Source of the DNA: Acidobacteriota bacterium
GTDB lineage: Bacteria; Acidobacteriota; Vicinamibacteria; Vicinamibacterales; UBA2999
Assembly: GCA_013813075.1 (NCBI GenBank)
Contig: JACCSI010000690.1
Location: forward strand, 1-5,724
Direction of reading: 5' to 3'
Length of the DNA stretch: 5,724 bases
The translations under genes were made by a program, and so were the position numbers. Every line of letters starts with the position of its first letter. Within the stretch, counting starts at the first letter, position 1. Below, piece by piece: positions 1 through 5,724 of the stretch. Below the pieces are notes generated by a model, which had not been told where the DNA came from, searched no databases, and was given only the letters and a program-made list of their open reading frames with translations.

Positions 1-78
1 GGCCACGACAGAGCGCTACCTGAGGACCAAAAAGGCGAAGCTCGGGCACGTGCTATCTTCGGTGTAACTTCGACTGGC
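1..78. other. Upstream flank, no supported gene
   Basis: This short left edge holds no gene that I can support. The reading frame of the gene starting at 79 is open leftward to the window edge, but it contains no ATG, GTG or TTG start, so an N-terminal extension would have to begin outside the window. The residues it would add are hydrophilic and unlike a recognisable domain. A promoter-like element lies at 52-59 and supports a start after it. Confidence 0.4.
52..59 (+). promoter_or_regulatory. Possible extended -10 promoter for the LTA-synthase-like gene
   Basis: The sequence TGCTATCTT at 51-59 resembles an extended -10 element: TGn followed by a hexamer matching TATAAT at four of six positions. 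No convincing -35 box is seen about 17 bp upstream, which is tolerated by extended -10 promoters. Transcription would begin near 66, giving a leader of roughly 12 bases before the GTG at 79. This is pattern recognition only. Confidence 0.35.
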
Positions 79-1719
79 GTGAAAGTTGCGAAGCGGCGAC
101 TCCCTGCGGGCTGGCTCGCGTGGCCGATCGTCGTCCTTGCGCTGACCCTCCTCAACGCATCGCTGACGTTCGCGAACGTCTGGCCGACCGCAAAGATCCG
201 CTGGCATAGCGCCGTGTCGATTGAGCTGGCTGGGTGCGTGCTCCTCCTGGCTGTGTTGCGGCGGCCTTCGTCATCACTGGTCCGTCGCGCCGTCCCGGCC
301 CTCTGGCTGGTGCTGGTCGTCGGCCACTACCTCGATGTCACGGCGCCGGGATTGTACGGCCGCGACTTCAATCTCTATTGGGACGCTCCACATCTCGGCA
401 ATGTGATCGCGATGATCTCTGAGGCGGCGCCCGCATACCTGCTGGTGCTCGCGGCCATCGTCGCGTTGTTGGGAGTGGTCGTTGCGTATGCCACCAGCCG
501 CGCCGCCCTCGGATACGTGGCCGAGGCGCTGACGCGTCCGCGTCCGCGGGCGGCACTGGTTTCGATGGCGACAGTTGTTGTCGCCCTCTTCACCATGCAG
601 CAACTCACGGGTCGTCAGCACACCGGACTCGTCTTTGCCGATGCGGTTACACCCGAGTACGCGCACCAGCTACGTTCCTTGGTCGCGTTGGCGGGCCCGG
701 GCGCAGTGGCGCCGACCCTCGGTCCCAGTCCCGCCGCACTTGGCTCGACGCCAGACGGACTCGGCGGCGCGGATGTGCACCTGGTGTTCGTCGAATCCTA
801 CGGCGCGGTCACTTTTGATTCGCCGGCCTTCGCAACCGCGCTTGGCCCGAGCCGCGCGACGTTCGAGGCGGCCGTGCGTGAAACGGGCCGTCGGGTGGTG
901 TCGGCCTACGTGGAGGCTCCGACGTTCGGCGGATCGTCGTGGCTGGCGCATCTCAGTCTGATCGCGGGCATCGGCGTCCGCGATCAGTACGCCTATCAAG
1001 TACTGATGACACAACCGCGGGAGACGCTCGGTACCACATTCGCGCGCGCCGGCTACCGCACGGTCGCCCTGATGCCGGGCATGCGCCAGGCCTGGCCGGA
1101 GGGGGAGTTCTATCGCTACGCCAGGATTTATGGCCGCACCGACCTGGCCTACGAGGGACCGCGATTTGGATGGTGGAGCATTCCGGATCAATACGCCTTC
1201 GCTAAACTCGATGCGCTCGAAGGCGCGCGCGTTTCTCGCGGTCCCTTGTTCGTCGTATTCCCCACGAGCACCACGCACGCGCCCTTTGGTCCGGTGGCGC
1301 CCTATCAGCCCGACTGGTCGAAAGTCCTCACCTCGGATGCCTACGACCCCGCCGAGGTCGAGCGCATCCTGGCCCGACCCCCGGACCTGAACAATCTCTC
1401 GGCCGATTACGCGCATGCGATGTCATACGAGTTCACGACCTTTGGCGGCTACCTGCGCGAGCATGCGGACGATGAACTCGTCATGATCCTGGTGGGCGAC
1501 CACCAACCGCTTGCCGCGGTCGCGGGCAGCGACGCACCGTGGACCGTTCCAGTTCACGTCGTGACCAGCCGGCCCCACATCATCGAGCGGCTGCTCGCGC
1601 ACGGTTTTCGATCCGGGCTCGCGCCGGCGCGACCATCGCTGGGCGACATGCACGAACTTGTCCCGATGTTGCTCGACGCCTTTGCGGCGCCCGGCGCGAG
1701 TCGTGCCCCGACTCGTTGA
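79..1719 (+). CDS. Membrane-anchored LTA-synthase/sulfatase-like alkaline phosphatase superfamily protein
   Basis: This 546-residue protein has a positively charged N-terminus followed by about four or five hydrophobic segments (roughly residues 12-33, 47-61, 71-85, 114-137 and 157-174), then a large, presumably extracytoplasmic domain. That domain carries landmarks of the LtaS/sulfatase branch of the alkaline phosphatase superfamily: VFVESYG at 236-242 (metal ligand E239), FGGSSWLAH at 283-291 with Ser286/Ser287 where the Ser/Thr nucleophile sits, STTHAPF at 397-403 (H400), and VGDHQP at 472-477 (D474, H475). Members transfer or cleave phospho-alcohol groups such as phosphoglycerol or phosphoethanolamine on lipids or glycans; the substrate cannot be told here. 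The start is GTG with no clear Shine-Dalgarno site; it is the only common start in the frame before the first membrane segment, although the frame is open to the window edge. The gene is convergent with a CDP-alcohol phosphatidyltransferase, a plausible partner in making a phosphodiester head group. A true sulfatase is less likely because the Cys/Ser-x-Pro-x-Arg formylglycine motif is absent. Confidence 0.85.
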   Translation: MKVAKRRLPAGWLAWPIVVLALTLLNASLTFANVWPTAKIRWHSAVSIELAGCVLLLAVLRRPSSSLVRRAVPALWLVLVVGHYLDVTAPGLYGRDFNLYWDAPHLGNVIAMISEAAPAYLLVLAAIVALLGVVVAYATSRAALGYVAEALTRPRPRAALVSMATVVVALFTMQQLTGRQHTGLVFADAVTPEYAHQLRSLVALAGPGAVAPTLGPSPAALGSTPDGLGGADVHLVFVESYGAVTFDSPAFATALGPSRATFEAAVRETGRRVVSAYVEAPTFGGSSWLAHLSLIAGIGVRDQYAYQVLMTQPRETLGTTFARAGYRTVALMPGMRQAWPEGEFYRYARIYGRTDLAYEGPRFGWWSIPDQYAFAKLDALEGARVSRGPLFVVFPTSTTHAPFGPVAPYQPDWSKVLTSDAYDPAEVERILARPPDLNNLSADYAHAMSYEFTTFGGYLREHADDELVMILVGDHQPLAAVAGSDAPWTVPVHVVTSRPHIIERLLAHGFRSGLAPARPSLGDMHELVPMLLDAFAAPGASRAPTR

Positions 1720-1720
1720 C

Positions 1721-1761
1721 CTTCAAACTATTCCGGCCGAACTTCGAACTAATCCGGCCGC
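1721..1761. repeat. 21-bp imperfect tandem repeat between convergent genes
   Basis: Two copies lie head to tail, at 1721-1740 and 1742-1761, matching at 17 of 20 positions. The right copy contains the stop codon of the minus-strand gene. The period is a multiple of three, so on the minus strand each copy reads Arg-Pro-Asp/Glu-stop in the same frame. The CGGCCG of each copy (1734-1739 and 1755-1760) could pair as a six-base stem with a 15-base loop. No T-run follows, so an intrinsic terminator is only a weak possibility. Confidence 0.7.
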
Positions 1762-2516
1762 GTCACCCAGAGGAATCGAACGTCGATCGCAAACGACCAT
1801 GCGAGGGTCGCCAACGCCGTGGCCGACACGATGGTGCTGATCGGCATCTGGACCAGCGGTACGAGGGCGATACCAAGACCGGCGAGTTGTGCCATCGCCG
1901 CCGCCTTGCCGCGTGGCGTTGAACGGAGCGGCCGCGACAGCCACGGCAGCACCCACCCGGCTGCGACGAACGCGTAGCGCATCAGCCCGATACCGAGGAC
2001 CCACAGCCCGGCTTTGTGATGCCGCCACACCAGGACGGAAAGCACCAGCATGAAGAACGCATCGGTTTCCATGTCGAAACGCGCGCCAAATGCGCTGTTC
2101 ATTCGGGTGCGCCGCGCGAGCCAGCCGTCAACGCCGTCGAGCGCGACGACCATCACGGTCGCGGCGACAAGCGCCCACGCGACGGGCGATCCGACGGGCT
2201 CGGCAATCATGCTGGCCGAGAGCCACACCAGCATGCCTCGCGCCATGGTGACGTGATTCGCCGGTCCGAAGCGCACGAACGGATGATGATGCCGCATCGC
2301 CCCGATCGCGATCGCCATCCACACGGCGAAGGCGGCGGTCGCCGTCAGTGGCTGCATCGACGTCGTGCTGAACTGCGACTGCACCACGAGTCCGAGGCCG
2401 AAGACCGCAACGCACCCGAGCCCGGCCGCGAGGATTACGCGGCCGCGCAGCGGCGGGGCAGGCAGTTGCCACCAGACCGCGCTCACACCCGACGTCGACC
2501 GCGCCGCCATTGTCAT
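1749..2516 (-). CDS. CDP-alcohol phosphatidyltransferase family membrane protein
   Basis: The 255-residue protein carries the complete family signature D-x2-D-G-x2-A-R-x8-G-x3-D-x3-D at residues 127-152 (D127, D130, G131, A134, R135, G144, D148, D152), which binds the CDP-alcohol and two divalent metals. These integral membrane enzymes displace CMP from a CDP-linked lipid or alcohol to form a phosphodiester. Hydrophobic segments lie near 28-46, 57-73, 96-126, 154-163, 171-190, 209-224 and 228-245. The family's usual opening (NHVTMAR at 87-93) comes only after about 85 residues, so there is an N-terminal extension with two extra membrane segments. I start at ATG 2516; ATG 2510, two codons later, is equally possible because a weak GAG at 2520-2522 serves either. 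The frame remains open rightward to 3293, but that part lies antisense to the dehydrogenase gene and is not membrane-like, so I exclude it. Substrates are unknown; PgsA or PssA activity cannot be claimed from sequence alone. The gene is divergent from the pterin-synthase operon. Confidence 0.88.
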   Translation of the reverse strand: MTMAARSTSGVSAVWWQLPAPPLRGRVILAAGLGCVAVFGLGLVVQSQFSTTSMQPLTATAAFAVWMAIAIGAMRHHHPFVRFGPANHVTMARGMLVWLSASMIAEPVGSPVAWALVAATVMVVALDGVDGWLARRTRMNSAFGARFDMETDAFFMLVLSVLVWRHHKAGLWVLGIGLMRYAFVAAGWVLPWLSRPLRSTPRGKAAAMAQLAGLGIALVPLVQMPISTIVSATALATLAWSFAIDVRFLWVTRPD

Positions 2517-2546
2517 GATCTCGATCCCGGCACACAATAATGACGC
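2517..2546. promoter_or_regulatory. Compact divergent promoter region, possibly overlapping -10 boxes
   Basis: Only 30 bp separate the two divergent start codons, and they contain an AT-rich island (2536-2541, AATAAT) in GC-rich DNA. On the plus strand AATAAT ends five bases before the ATG at 2547, so a -10 box there would give an essentially leaderless transcript. On the minus strand TATTGT (2539 down to 2534) could serve as a -10 with a leader of about 10 bases before ATG 2516. The two elements overlap, suggesting mutually exclusive or co-regulated firing. No operator palindrome was recognised. Confidence 0.4.
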
Positions 2547-3545
2547 ATGCAGCAGGAGGTGCGCGCGTTCTGGGTAACAGCGCCAGGACGCGGCGAGATT
2601 CGCACCGAGCGTCTCGCGATTCCGGTGGACGGCGAGGTGGTCGTTCGCACAGTCTACAGCGGCGTCAGCCGCGGAACCGAAGCGCTGGTCTTTGGCGGCC
2701 ACGTCCCCGAAACCGAGTGGCAGCGCATGCGGGCGCCATTTCAAGACGGCGACTTCCCGGCGCCGGTCAAGTACGGGTACGCCAGTGTGGGAACCGTCGA
2801 ACACGGACCGCCAGAGCTGGTTGGCCGGTCGGTGTTTGCCCTGTATCCCCATCAGACCCGATACGTCGTGCCGACGACCGCCATACACGTGCTGCCCGAT
2901 ACGCTGCCTCCCGCCCGAGCGGTGCTGGCGGCCAACATGGAAACCGCCATCAACGGTCTCTGGGACGCGCGGCCCCATGTCGGGGACCGCATCGCCGTAG
3001 TCGGCGCCGGCACCGTTGGCTGTCTGACCGCGTGGCTTGCCTCCCGTATCGCGGGCTGTCGCGTGCAACTTGTGGATATCAACCCGAAACGCGCCGAAAC
3101 CGCTGCGGCGCTGGGCGTCGAGTTTGCCGACGCCGAGCAGGCTGCACAGGACGCCGACGTCGTCGTTCATACGAGCGGCTCGCCCGAAGGGCTTCAACAG
3201 GCGCTGACGCTGGCCGGCTTTGAGACCACGATTACCGAACTCAGTTGGTTTGCCGATAAGCGCGTATCGCTGCCACTTGGCGCGGCGTTCCACGCACGAC
3301 GCCTGATCCTGGCCTCGTCACAGGTCGGGACTATTCCCGCGGCGCAACGGGCGCGGTGGAATACGACCCGCCGGATGCAGCTGGCATTGGACCTGCTCGA
3401 CGATGCAGTCCTCGATGTGCTCATCACGGGGGAAAGCGCGTTTGAGACGCTGCCGGGGCTGATGGCGACGCTGACGGCCGCCCCTGGCGAGACGCTATGC
3501 CATCGGATTCGATATGAGACGTCAGATGTGCCGAGTGCTGGATGA
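2547..3545 (+). CDS. Zinc-ligand-free medium-chain dehydrogenase/reductase (BchC-like)
   Basis: This 332-residue protein has the two-domain layout of medium-chain dehydrogenases: an N-terminal GroES-like substrate domain (about 1-125) and a Rossmann nucleotide-binding domain (about 145-265) with VVGAGTVG at 151-158. Asp177 ends the second strand (VDINPKR, 175-182), which favours NAD(H). The usual catalytic-zinc ligands are absent: the CGTD motif is replaced by SGVSRGTE (38-45), as in BchC-type members, and GHE by YGY (76-78). The four-Cys structural zinc loop is also missing. It should therefore be a zinc-independent oxidoreductase; database names such as zinc-binding alcohol dehydrogenase would mislead. 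An in-frame TGA at 2541-2543 makes ATG 2547 the earliest possible start. A GGAGG at 2555-2559 lies inside the gene with no correctly spaced start after it, so translation is probably leaderless. It is the first gene of the operon, nine bases before the pterin-synthase homologue, whose substrate or product it may oxidise or reduce. Confidence 0.85.
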   Translation: MQQEVRAFWVTAPGRGEIRTERLAIPVDGEVVVRTVYSGVSRGTEALVFGGHVPETEWQRMRAPFQDGDFPAPVKYGYASVGTVEHGPPELVGRSVFALYPHQTRYVVPTTAIHVLPDTLPPARAVLAANMETAINGLWDARPHVGDRIAVVGAGTVGCLTAWLASRIAGCRVQLVDINPKRAETAAALGVEFADAEQAAQDADVVVHTSGSPEGLQQALTLAGFETTITELSWFADKRVSLPLGAAFHARRLILASSQVGTIPAAQRARWNTTRRMQLALDLLDDAVLDVLITGESAFETLPGLMATLTAAPGETLCHRIRYETSDVPSAG

Positions 3546-3549
3546 GGAG
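3544..3549 (+). promoter_or_regulatory. Shine-Dalgarno site of the pterin-synthase homologue
   Basis: GAGGAG lies five bases before the ATG at 3555 and overlaps the TGA stop of the preceding dehydrogenase gene (3543-3545). It is the clearest ribosome binding site in the window. The overlap implies translational coupling of the two genes, and it fixes the start used for this protein. Confidence 0.75.
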
Positions 3550-3554
3550 TCGTA

Positions 3555-3965
3555 ATGTACAGCGTGACGGTCCGTGACCACGTGATGATCGCGCACAGTT
3601 TTCGTGGTGAGGTGTTTGGTCCGGCGCAGCGGCTGCATGGCGCCACGTATGTCGTCGATGCCGAGTTTCGACGCCCCGACCTCGATGCCGACGGCATCGT
3701 CGTCGACATCGGCCGCGCGACCGAGGCGCTGCGGCTGGTCCTGTCAGATTTCAACTTTCGAAATCTGGATGACGTTCCTGCCTTTGCGGGACGCAATACG
3801 ACGACGGAGTTTCTGGCCCGCATCGTGTTCGATCGCCTGGTCGAGTCCATCCGGCGAGGTGACCTGGGCCCCAGCGCTGATGCCGTAGAACACCTGCGCA
3901 TCACGCTGCACGAGTCGCACGTCGCGTCCGCTTCCTATGATGGCCGCGTAGCGGACTCGTCCTGA
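3555..3965 (+). CDS. 6-pyruvoyl/6-carboxytetrahydropterin synthase homologue with altered active site
   Basis: The 136-residue length and motif order match the small tunnelling-fold enzymes PTPS and QueD: an N-terminal His (H14 in MIAHSF, 11-16), the LHG motif (27-29), a VVDIGR segment (49-54; VMDFG-like in QueD), NTTTEFLA (81-88, like NPTAENLA), and a C-terminal Glu (E120 in [11 protein letters not shown], 118-128). Canonical members bind zinc with three His and use a Cys plus an Asp-His pair. Here the third zinc ligand is Ala30 (LHGA for LHGH), the Cys position is Ala24, and the His of the LDH motif is Phe66 after a retained Asp65. Two zinc ligands (H14, H28) and the substrate-anchoring Glu remain. 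The protein should keep a pterin- or purine-like binding pocket but not the standard chemistry. No queuosine genes (queC, queE, queF) lie in the window, so a queuosine role is not supported. It sits between a dehydrogenase and a glycosyltransferase in a tight operon. From memory, proteins with a similar [12 protein letters not shown] stretch occur in actinobacteria, which would make this a conserved subfamily and not a decayed gene; I could not check this. Confidence 0.85.
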   Translation: MYSVTVRDHVMIAHSFRGEVFGPAQRLHGATYVVDAEFRRPDLDADGIVVDIGRATEALRLVLSDFNFRNLDDVPAFAGRNTTTEFLARIVFDRLVESIRRGDLGPSADAVEHLRITLHESHVASASYDGRVADSS

Positions 3966-3967
3966 CC

Positions 3968-5008
3968 ATGCCGGCGATTACCTTTGTTGTCGCCGGCCGA
4001 CTGGACGCTCGCACGGGCGGGTCGCTGTATAACCGCCGAATGGCAGAGAGCCTCGCCCGCCAGGGCTGGGTCGTTGACGTGCAGGAACTGGGCGACGGCT
4101 TTCCGTTTCCGACCACGGATGCGTTGAGGAGAGCCTCGGACCGAATGGCTCGGATTCCGTCCGGCAGCCAGGTGCTCGTCGATGGACTGGCGTTCGGCGC
4201 CATGCCCGAGATTGTTGCGAGTGTGTCGGCACGCCTCGAGCTGATCGCGCTTGTTCATCTTCCTCTGGCAGCAAGCGTCGGTCTCGATCCTTGGGTTGCT
4301 GGACGCCTGGCGGTGTCAGAGCACCGGGCGCTTTCATATGCGGCGCTCGTCGTGGTCACGGGTGCGAGCACGGTGTCGTTGATGGCGGCCTACGGCCTGT
4401 CGCACGACCGGGTGGTCGTCGTGGAACCTGGCACCCATCCGGCGCCGCTTGCGAGAGGATCGCAGTCCGCCGACGTCCAGTTGTTGACGGTCGCGACACT
4501 GAACCCCGGCAAGGGGCACGAGATACTACTCGAGGCATTGGCGACTGTGCCGTACTCTGACTGGCGGCTCACCTGTGCGGGCAGCTTGATGCGACACCCG
4601 GAAACCGCGGACAATGTCCGCGCCACCATCTCGCGTCTCGGGCTCGAGGCGCGCGTGGCGCTTGTGGGCGAATTCGACGAGTCCGAGCTGGCTGCCTGTT
4701 ACGACCGGTCGGACGTCATGGTGCAGGCGAGTCTGCGGGAGACCTACGGAATGGCCGTTGCCGAGGCATTGGCGCGCGGGTTGCCTGTCGTGGCCACCGC
4801 GACCGGCTCCATTGCGGCGCTGCTCGGCGACGATGCAGGGGTCGTCGTGCCGCCGGGAGATCGGCCGGCGCTGTCAGACGCGCTGTCTCGTATGATCGGC
4901 GATGCCGCCTTTCGAGCGCGCTGCGCCCGGGGAGCGCGTCATGTGCGGAACCACTTGCTCGATTGGGACGCCGCGGCGACGCAGCTGGCCGCTGCTCTCT
5001 CCGCGTGA
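3968..5008 (+). CDS. GT4-type (GT-B fold) glycosyltransferase
   Basis: This 346-residue protein reads as a GT-B enzyme of the GT4 type, which transfers a sugar from a nucleotide donor with retention of configuration. The N-terminal acceptor domain begins with a beta strand and a glycine-rich turn (TGGSLYNRRMAESLA, about 17-31). The C-terminal donor domain begins near residue 172 and has ATLNPGKGHE (176-185; Lys182 is the usual phosphate-contacting lysine), the GEF loop after LGLEARVALV (about 225-237), and the E-x7-E motif ETYGMAVAE (E258, E266) followed by GLPVVA. No signal peptide or membrane segment is evident, so it should be cytoplasmic. The ATG lies two bases after the preceding stop and has no visible Shine-Dalgarno site, so expression is probably coupled. 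Donor and acceptor are unknown. Its position suggests the acceptor is the small molecule handled by the pterin-synthase homologue, although a lipid acceptor made by the neighbouring phosphatidyltransferase is possible. Confidence 0.88.
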   Translation: MPAITFVVAGRLDARTGGSLYNRRMAESLARQGWVVDVQELGDGFPFPTTDALRRASDRMARIPSGSQVLVDGLAFGAMPEIVASVSARLELIALVHLPLAASVGLDPWVAGRLAVSEHRALSYAALVVVTGASTVSLMAAYGLSHDRVVVVEPGTHPAPLARGSQSADVQLLTVATLNPGKGHEILLEALATVPYSDWRLTCAGSLMRHPETADNVRATISRLGLEARVALVGEFDESELAACYDRSDVMVQASLRETYGMAVAEALARGLPVVATATGSIAALLGDDAGVVVPPGDRPALSDALSRMIGDAAFRARCARGARHVRNHLLDWDAAATQLAAALSA

Positions 5009-5017
5009 GCGATACGA

Positions 5018-5724
5018 ATGGATGACACGTCACTGTCTTATTGGCTCGGGCTGCGCGAGCAGGCCGATTGGACTGCGCGACCGCCAGTACTCGCGCAGAC
5101 CATTGCGGCGGCGCTGCCGCGGGACCAGCCGGTCTGTGTGCTGGACCTTGGCACCGGCGCGGGGTCGAACTTGCGCTACCTCGTCGAACGCCTGCCCGAG
5201 CAGCAGCATTGGCTGGTAATCGATCGTAGTCCGGCCCTTCTGTCCGAGGTCAATACCAGGACGAAATCCTGGGCGGCTGAGCGTGGGCATGCCGTGGGAT
5301 CCGACGCGAAGGGTTTCACTTTGAGCAGCGAGCGACTGGACTGCCGCGTCGAAGTGTCGGCACAGGACCTCGGCACGCTGCACGATCCCTCGATTTTCGC
5401 GGGACGGCACCTGGTGACCGCGTCGGCCCTGCTCGATCTCGTGTCAGAAACGTGGCTGCAAACGCTGGCGTCGCGATGCCGTTCCGCGGGCGCGGCGGCG
5501 CTGTTCACGATCACCTACGACGGGCGCTCGTCGTGTCTACCTGCCGAGCCAGAAGACGAGCTGGTGCGTGGCCTCATGAACACCCATCAGCGTCGCGACA
5601 AAGGATTGGGCGGCCCGGCCGCGGGGCCTGATGCCACGGCCTGTGCCGAGCGCTGTTTCGTGGCTGAAGGCTATCGCGTCACGAGCGAGGCGACCGACTG
5701 GGTGCTCGGCCCCGGTGATGCGGA
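5018..5724 (+). CDS. Class I SAM-dependent methyltransferase, 3' end outside window
   Basis: The frame from ATG 5018 is open to the window edge, giving 235 codons without a stop, so the C-terminus is missing. The Rossmann methyltransferase signatures are visible: motif I VLDLGTGAGSNLRYL at 41-55 (glycines bind SAM), an acidic residue ending strand two (WLVIDRSP, D69), an acidic loop after strand three (AQDLG, D117), and a hydrophobic strand HLVTASALLDLV at 131-142. FTITYDGR (163-170) fits the later strand before the substrate region. Asp138-140 positions carry no DPPY or NPPY motif, so it is not an N6-adenine or HemK-type enzyme. A small-molecule O-, N- or C-methyltransferase is most likely. 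The start is nine bases after the glycosyltransferase stop, with only a weak GAGCG at 5007-5011 upstream; an overlapping GTG at 5005 meets a stop within seven codons. It is the fourth gene of the operon and further genes may follow to the right. Confidence 0.85.
   Translation, partial: MDDTSLSYWLGLREQADWTARPPVLAQTIAAALPRDQPVCVLDLGTGAGSNLRYLVERLPEQQHWLVIDRSPALLSEVNTRTKSWAAERGHAVGSDAKGFTLSSERLDCRVEVSAQDLGTLHDPSIFAGRHLVTASALLDLVSETWLQTLASRCRSAGAAALFTITYDGRSSCLPAEPEDELVRGLMNTHQRRDKGLGGPAAGPDATACAERCFVAEGYRVTSEATDWVLGPGDA

Noticed and set aside
670..1416. Minus-strand open frame of 248 codons
   Set aside because: It is antisense to the conserved catalytic domain of the LTA-synthase-like gene, is rich in Arg and Gly as expected of a GC-rich shadow frame, and has no recognisable motif.
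79..1719. Assignment as a true sulfatase
   Set aside because: The formylglycine motif Cys/Ser-x-Pro-x-Arg is absent; the Ser286/Ser287 and metal-ligand pattern fits the LtaS-like branch.
1734..1760. Intrinsic terminator from the paired CGGCCG elements
   Set aside because: The stem is only six base pairs with a long loop and no T-run on either strand, so I keep it only as a remark on the repeat.
2555..2559. GGAGG as the ribosome binding site for a later dehydrogenase start
   Set aside because: No ATG, GTG or TTG follows at suitable spacing; the next in-frame Met (residue 61) would remove most of the first domain.
2517..3293. Rightward extension of the minus-strand phosphatidyltransferase frame to an ATG at 3293
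   Set aside because: It lies wholly antisense to a well-supported dehydrogenase, has hydrophilic low-complexity composition, and the family domain is complete from ATG 2516.
3194..3904. Minus-strand open frame of 236 codons
   Set aside because: It is antisense to the dehydrogenase and pterin-synthase genes, is dominated by Ser, Arg and Ala, and has no domain signature.
3555..3965. Assignment as queD of the queuosine pathway
   Set aside because: Catalytic Cys, one zinc His and the dyad His are missing, and no other preQ0 gene is in the window.

Overview
The window is GC-rich bacterial DNA, densely coding, with six protein genes, almost no intergenic space, and no RNA gene, CRISPR array or insertion sequence that I can see. 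The base composition, the use of GTG as well as ATG starts, the scarcity of strong Shine-Dalgarno sites and the short AT-rich promoter-like islands suit a high-GC soil-type bacterium. Acidobacteriota (Vicinamibacteria-like) would be my guess, but this is an impression and not a demonstrated placement.

Layout: (1) 79-1719 (+) is a membrane-anchored alkaline-phosphatase-superfamily enzyme of the LTA-synthase/sulfatase type. (2) 1749-2516 (-) is a CDP-alcohol phosphatidyltransferase with a perfect catalytic signature, convergent with gene 1; a 21-bp imperfect tandem repeat lies at their junction. (3) A 30-bp divergent promoter region at 2517-2546 separates it from a rightward operon of four genes with gaps of 2-9 bp: a zinc-ligand-free medium-chain dehydrogenase (2547-3545), a 6-pyruvoyl/6-carboxytetrahydropterin synthase homologue (3555-3965), a GT4-type glycosyltransferase (3968-5008), and a SAM-dependent methyltransferase that runs off the right edge (5018-5724).

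How they may work together: the four-gene operon looks like a small biosynthetic pathway. A pterin-synthase-fold enzyme would act on a GTP-derived or related substrate, and an NAD(P)-dependent oxidoreductase, a glycosyltransferase and a methyltransferase would modify the product. The flanking lipid-type enzymes (CDP-alcohol phosphotransferase and LTA-synthase-like phosphatase/transferase) could belong to the same system, for example by attaching or exporting a polar group at the membrane. The pterin-synthase homologue lacks the usual catalytic Cys, one zinc-ligand His and the catalytic-dyad His, so it probably does not make 6-carboxytetrahydropterin for queuosine. This is the main reason to think the locus may encode an undescribed pathway. 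The individual family assignments are well supported; the joint function is inference.
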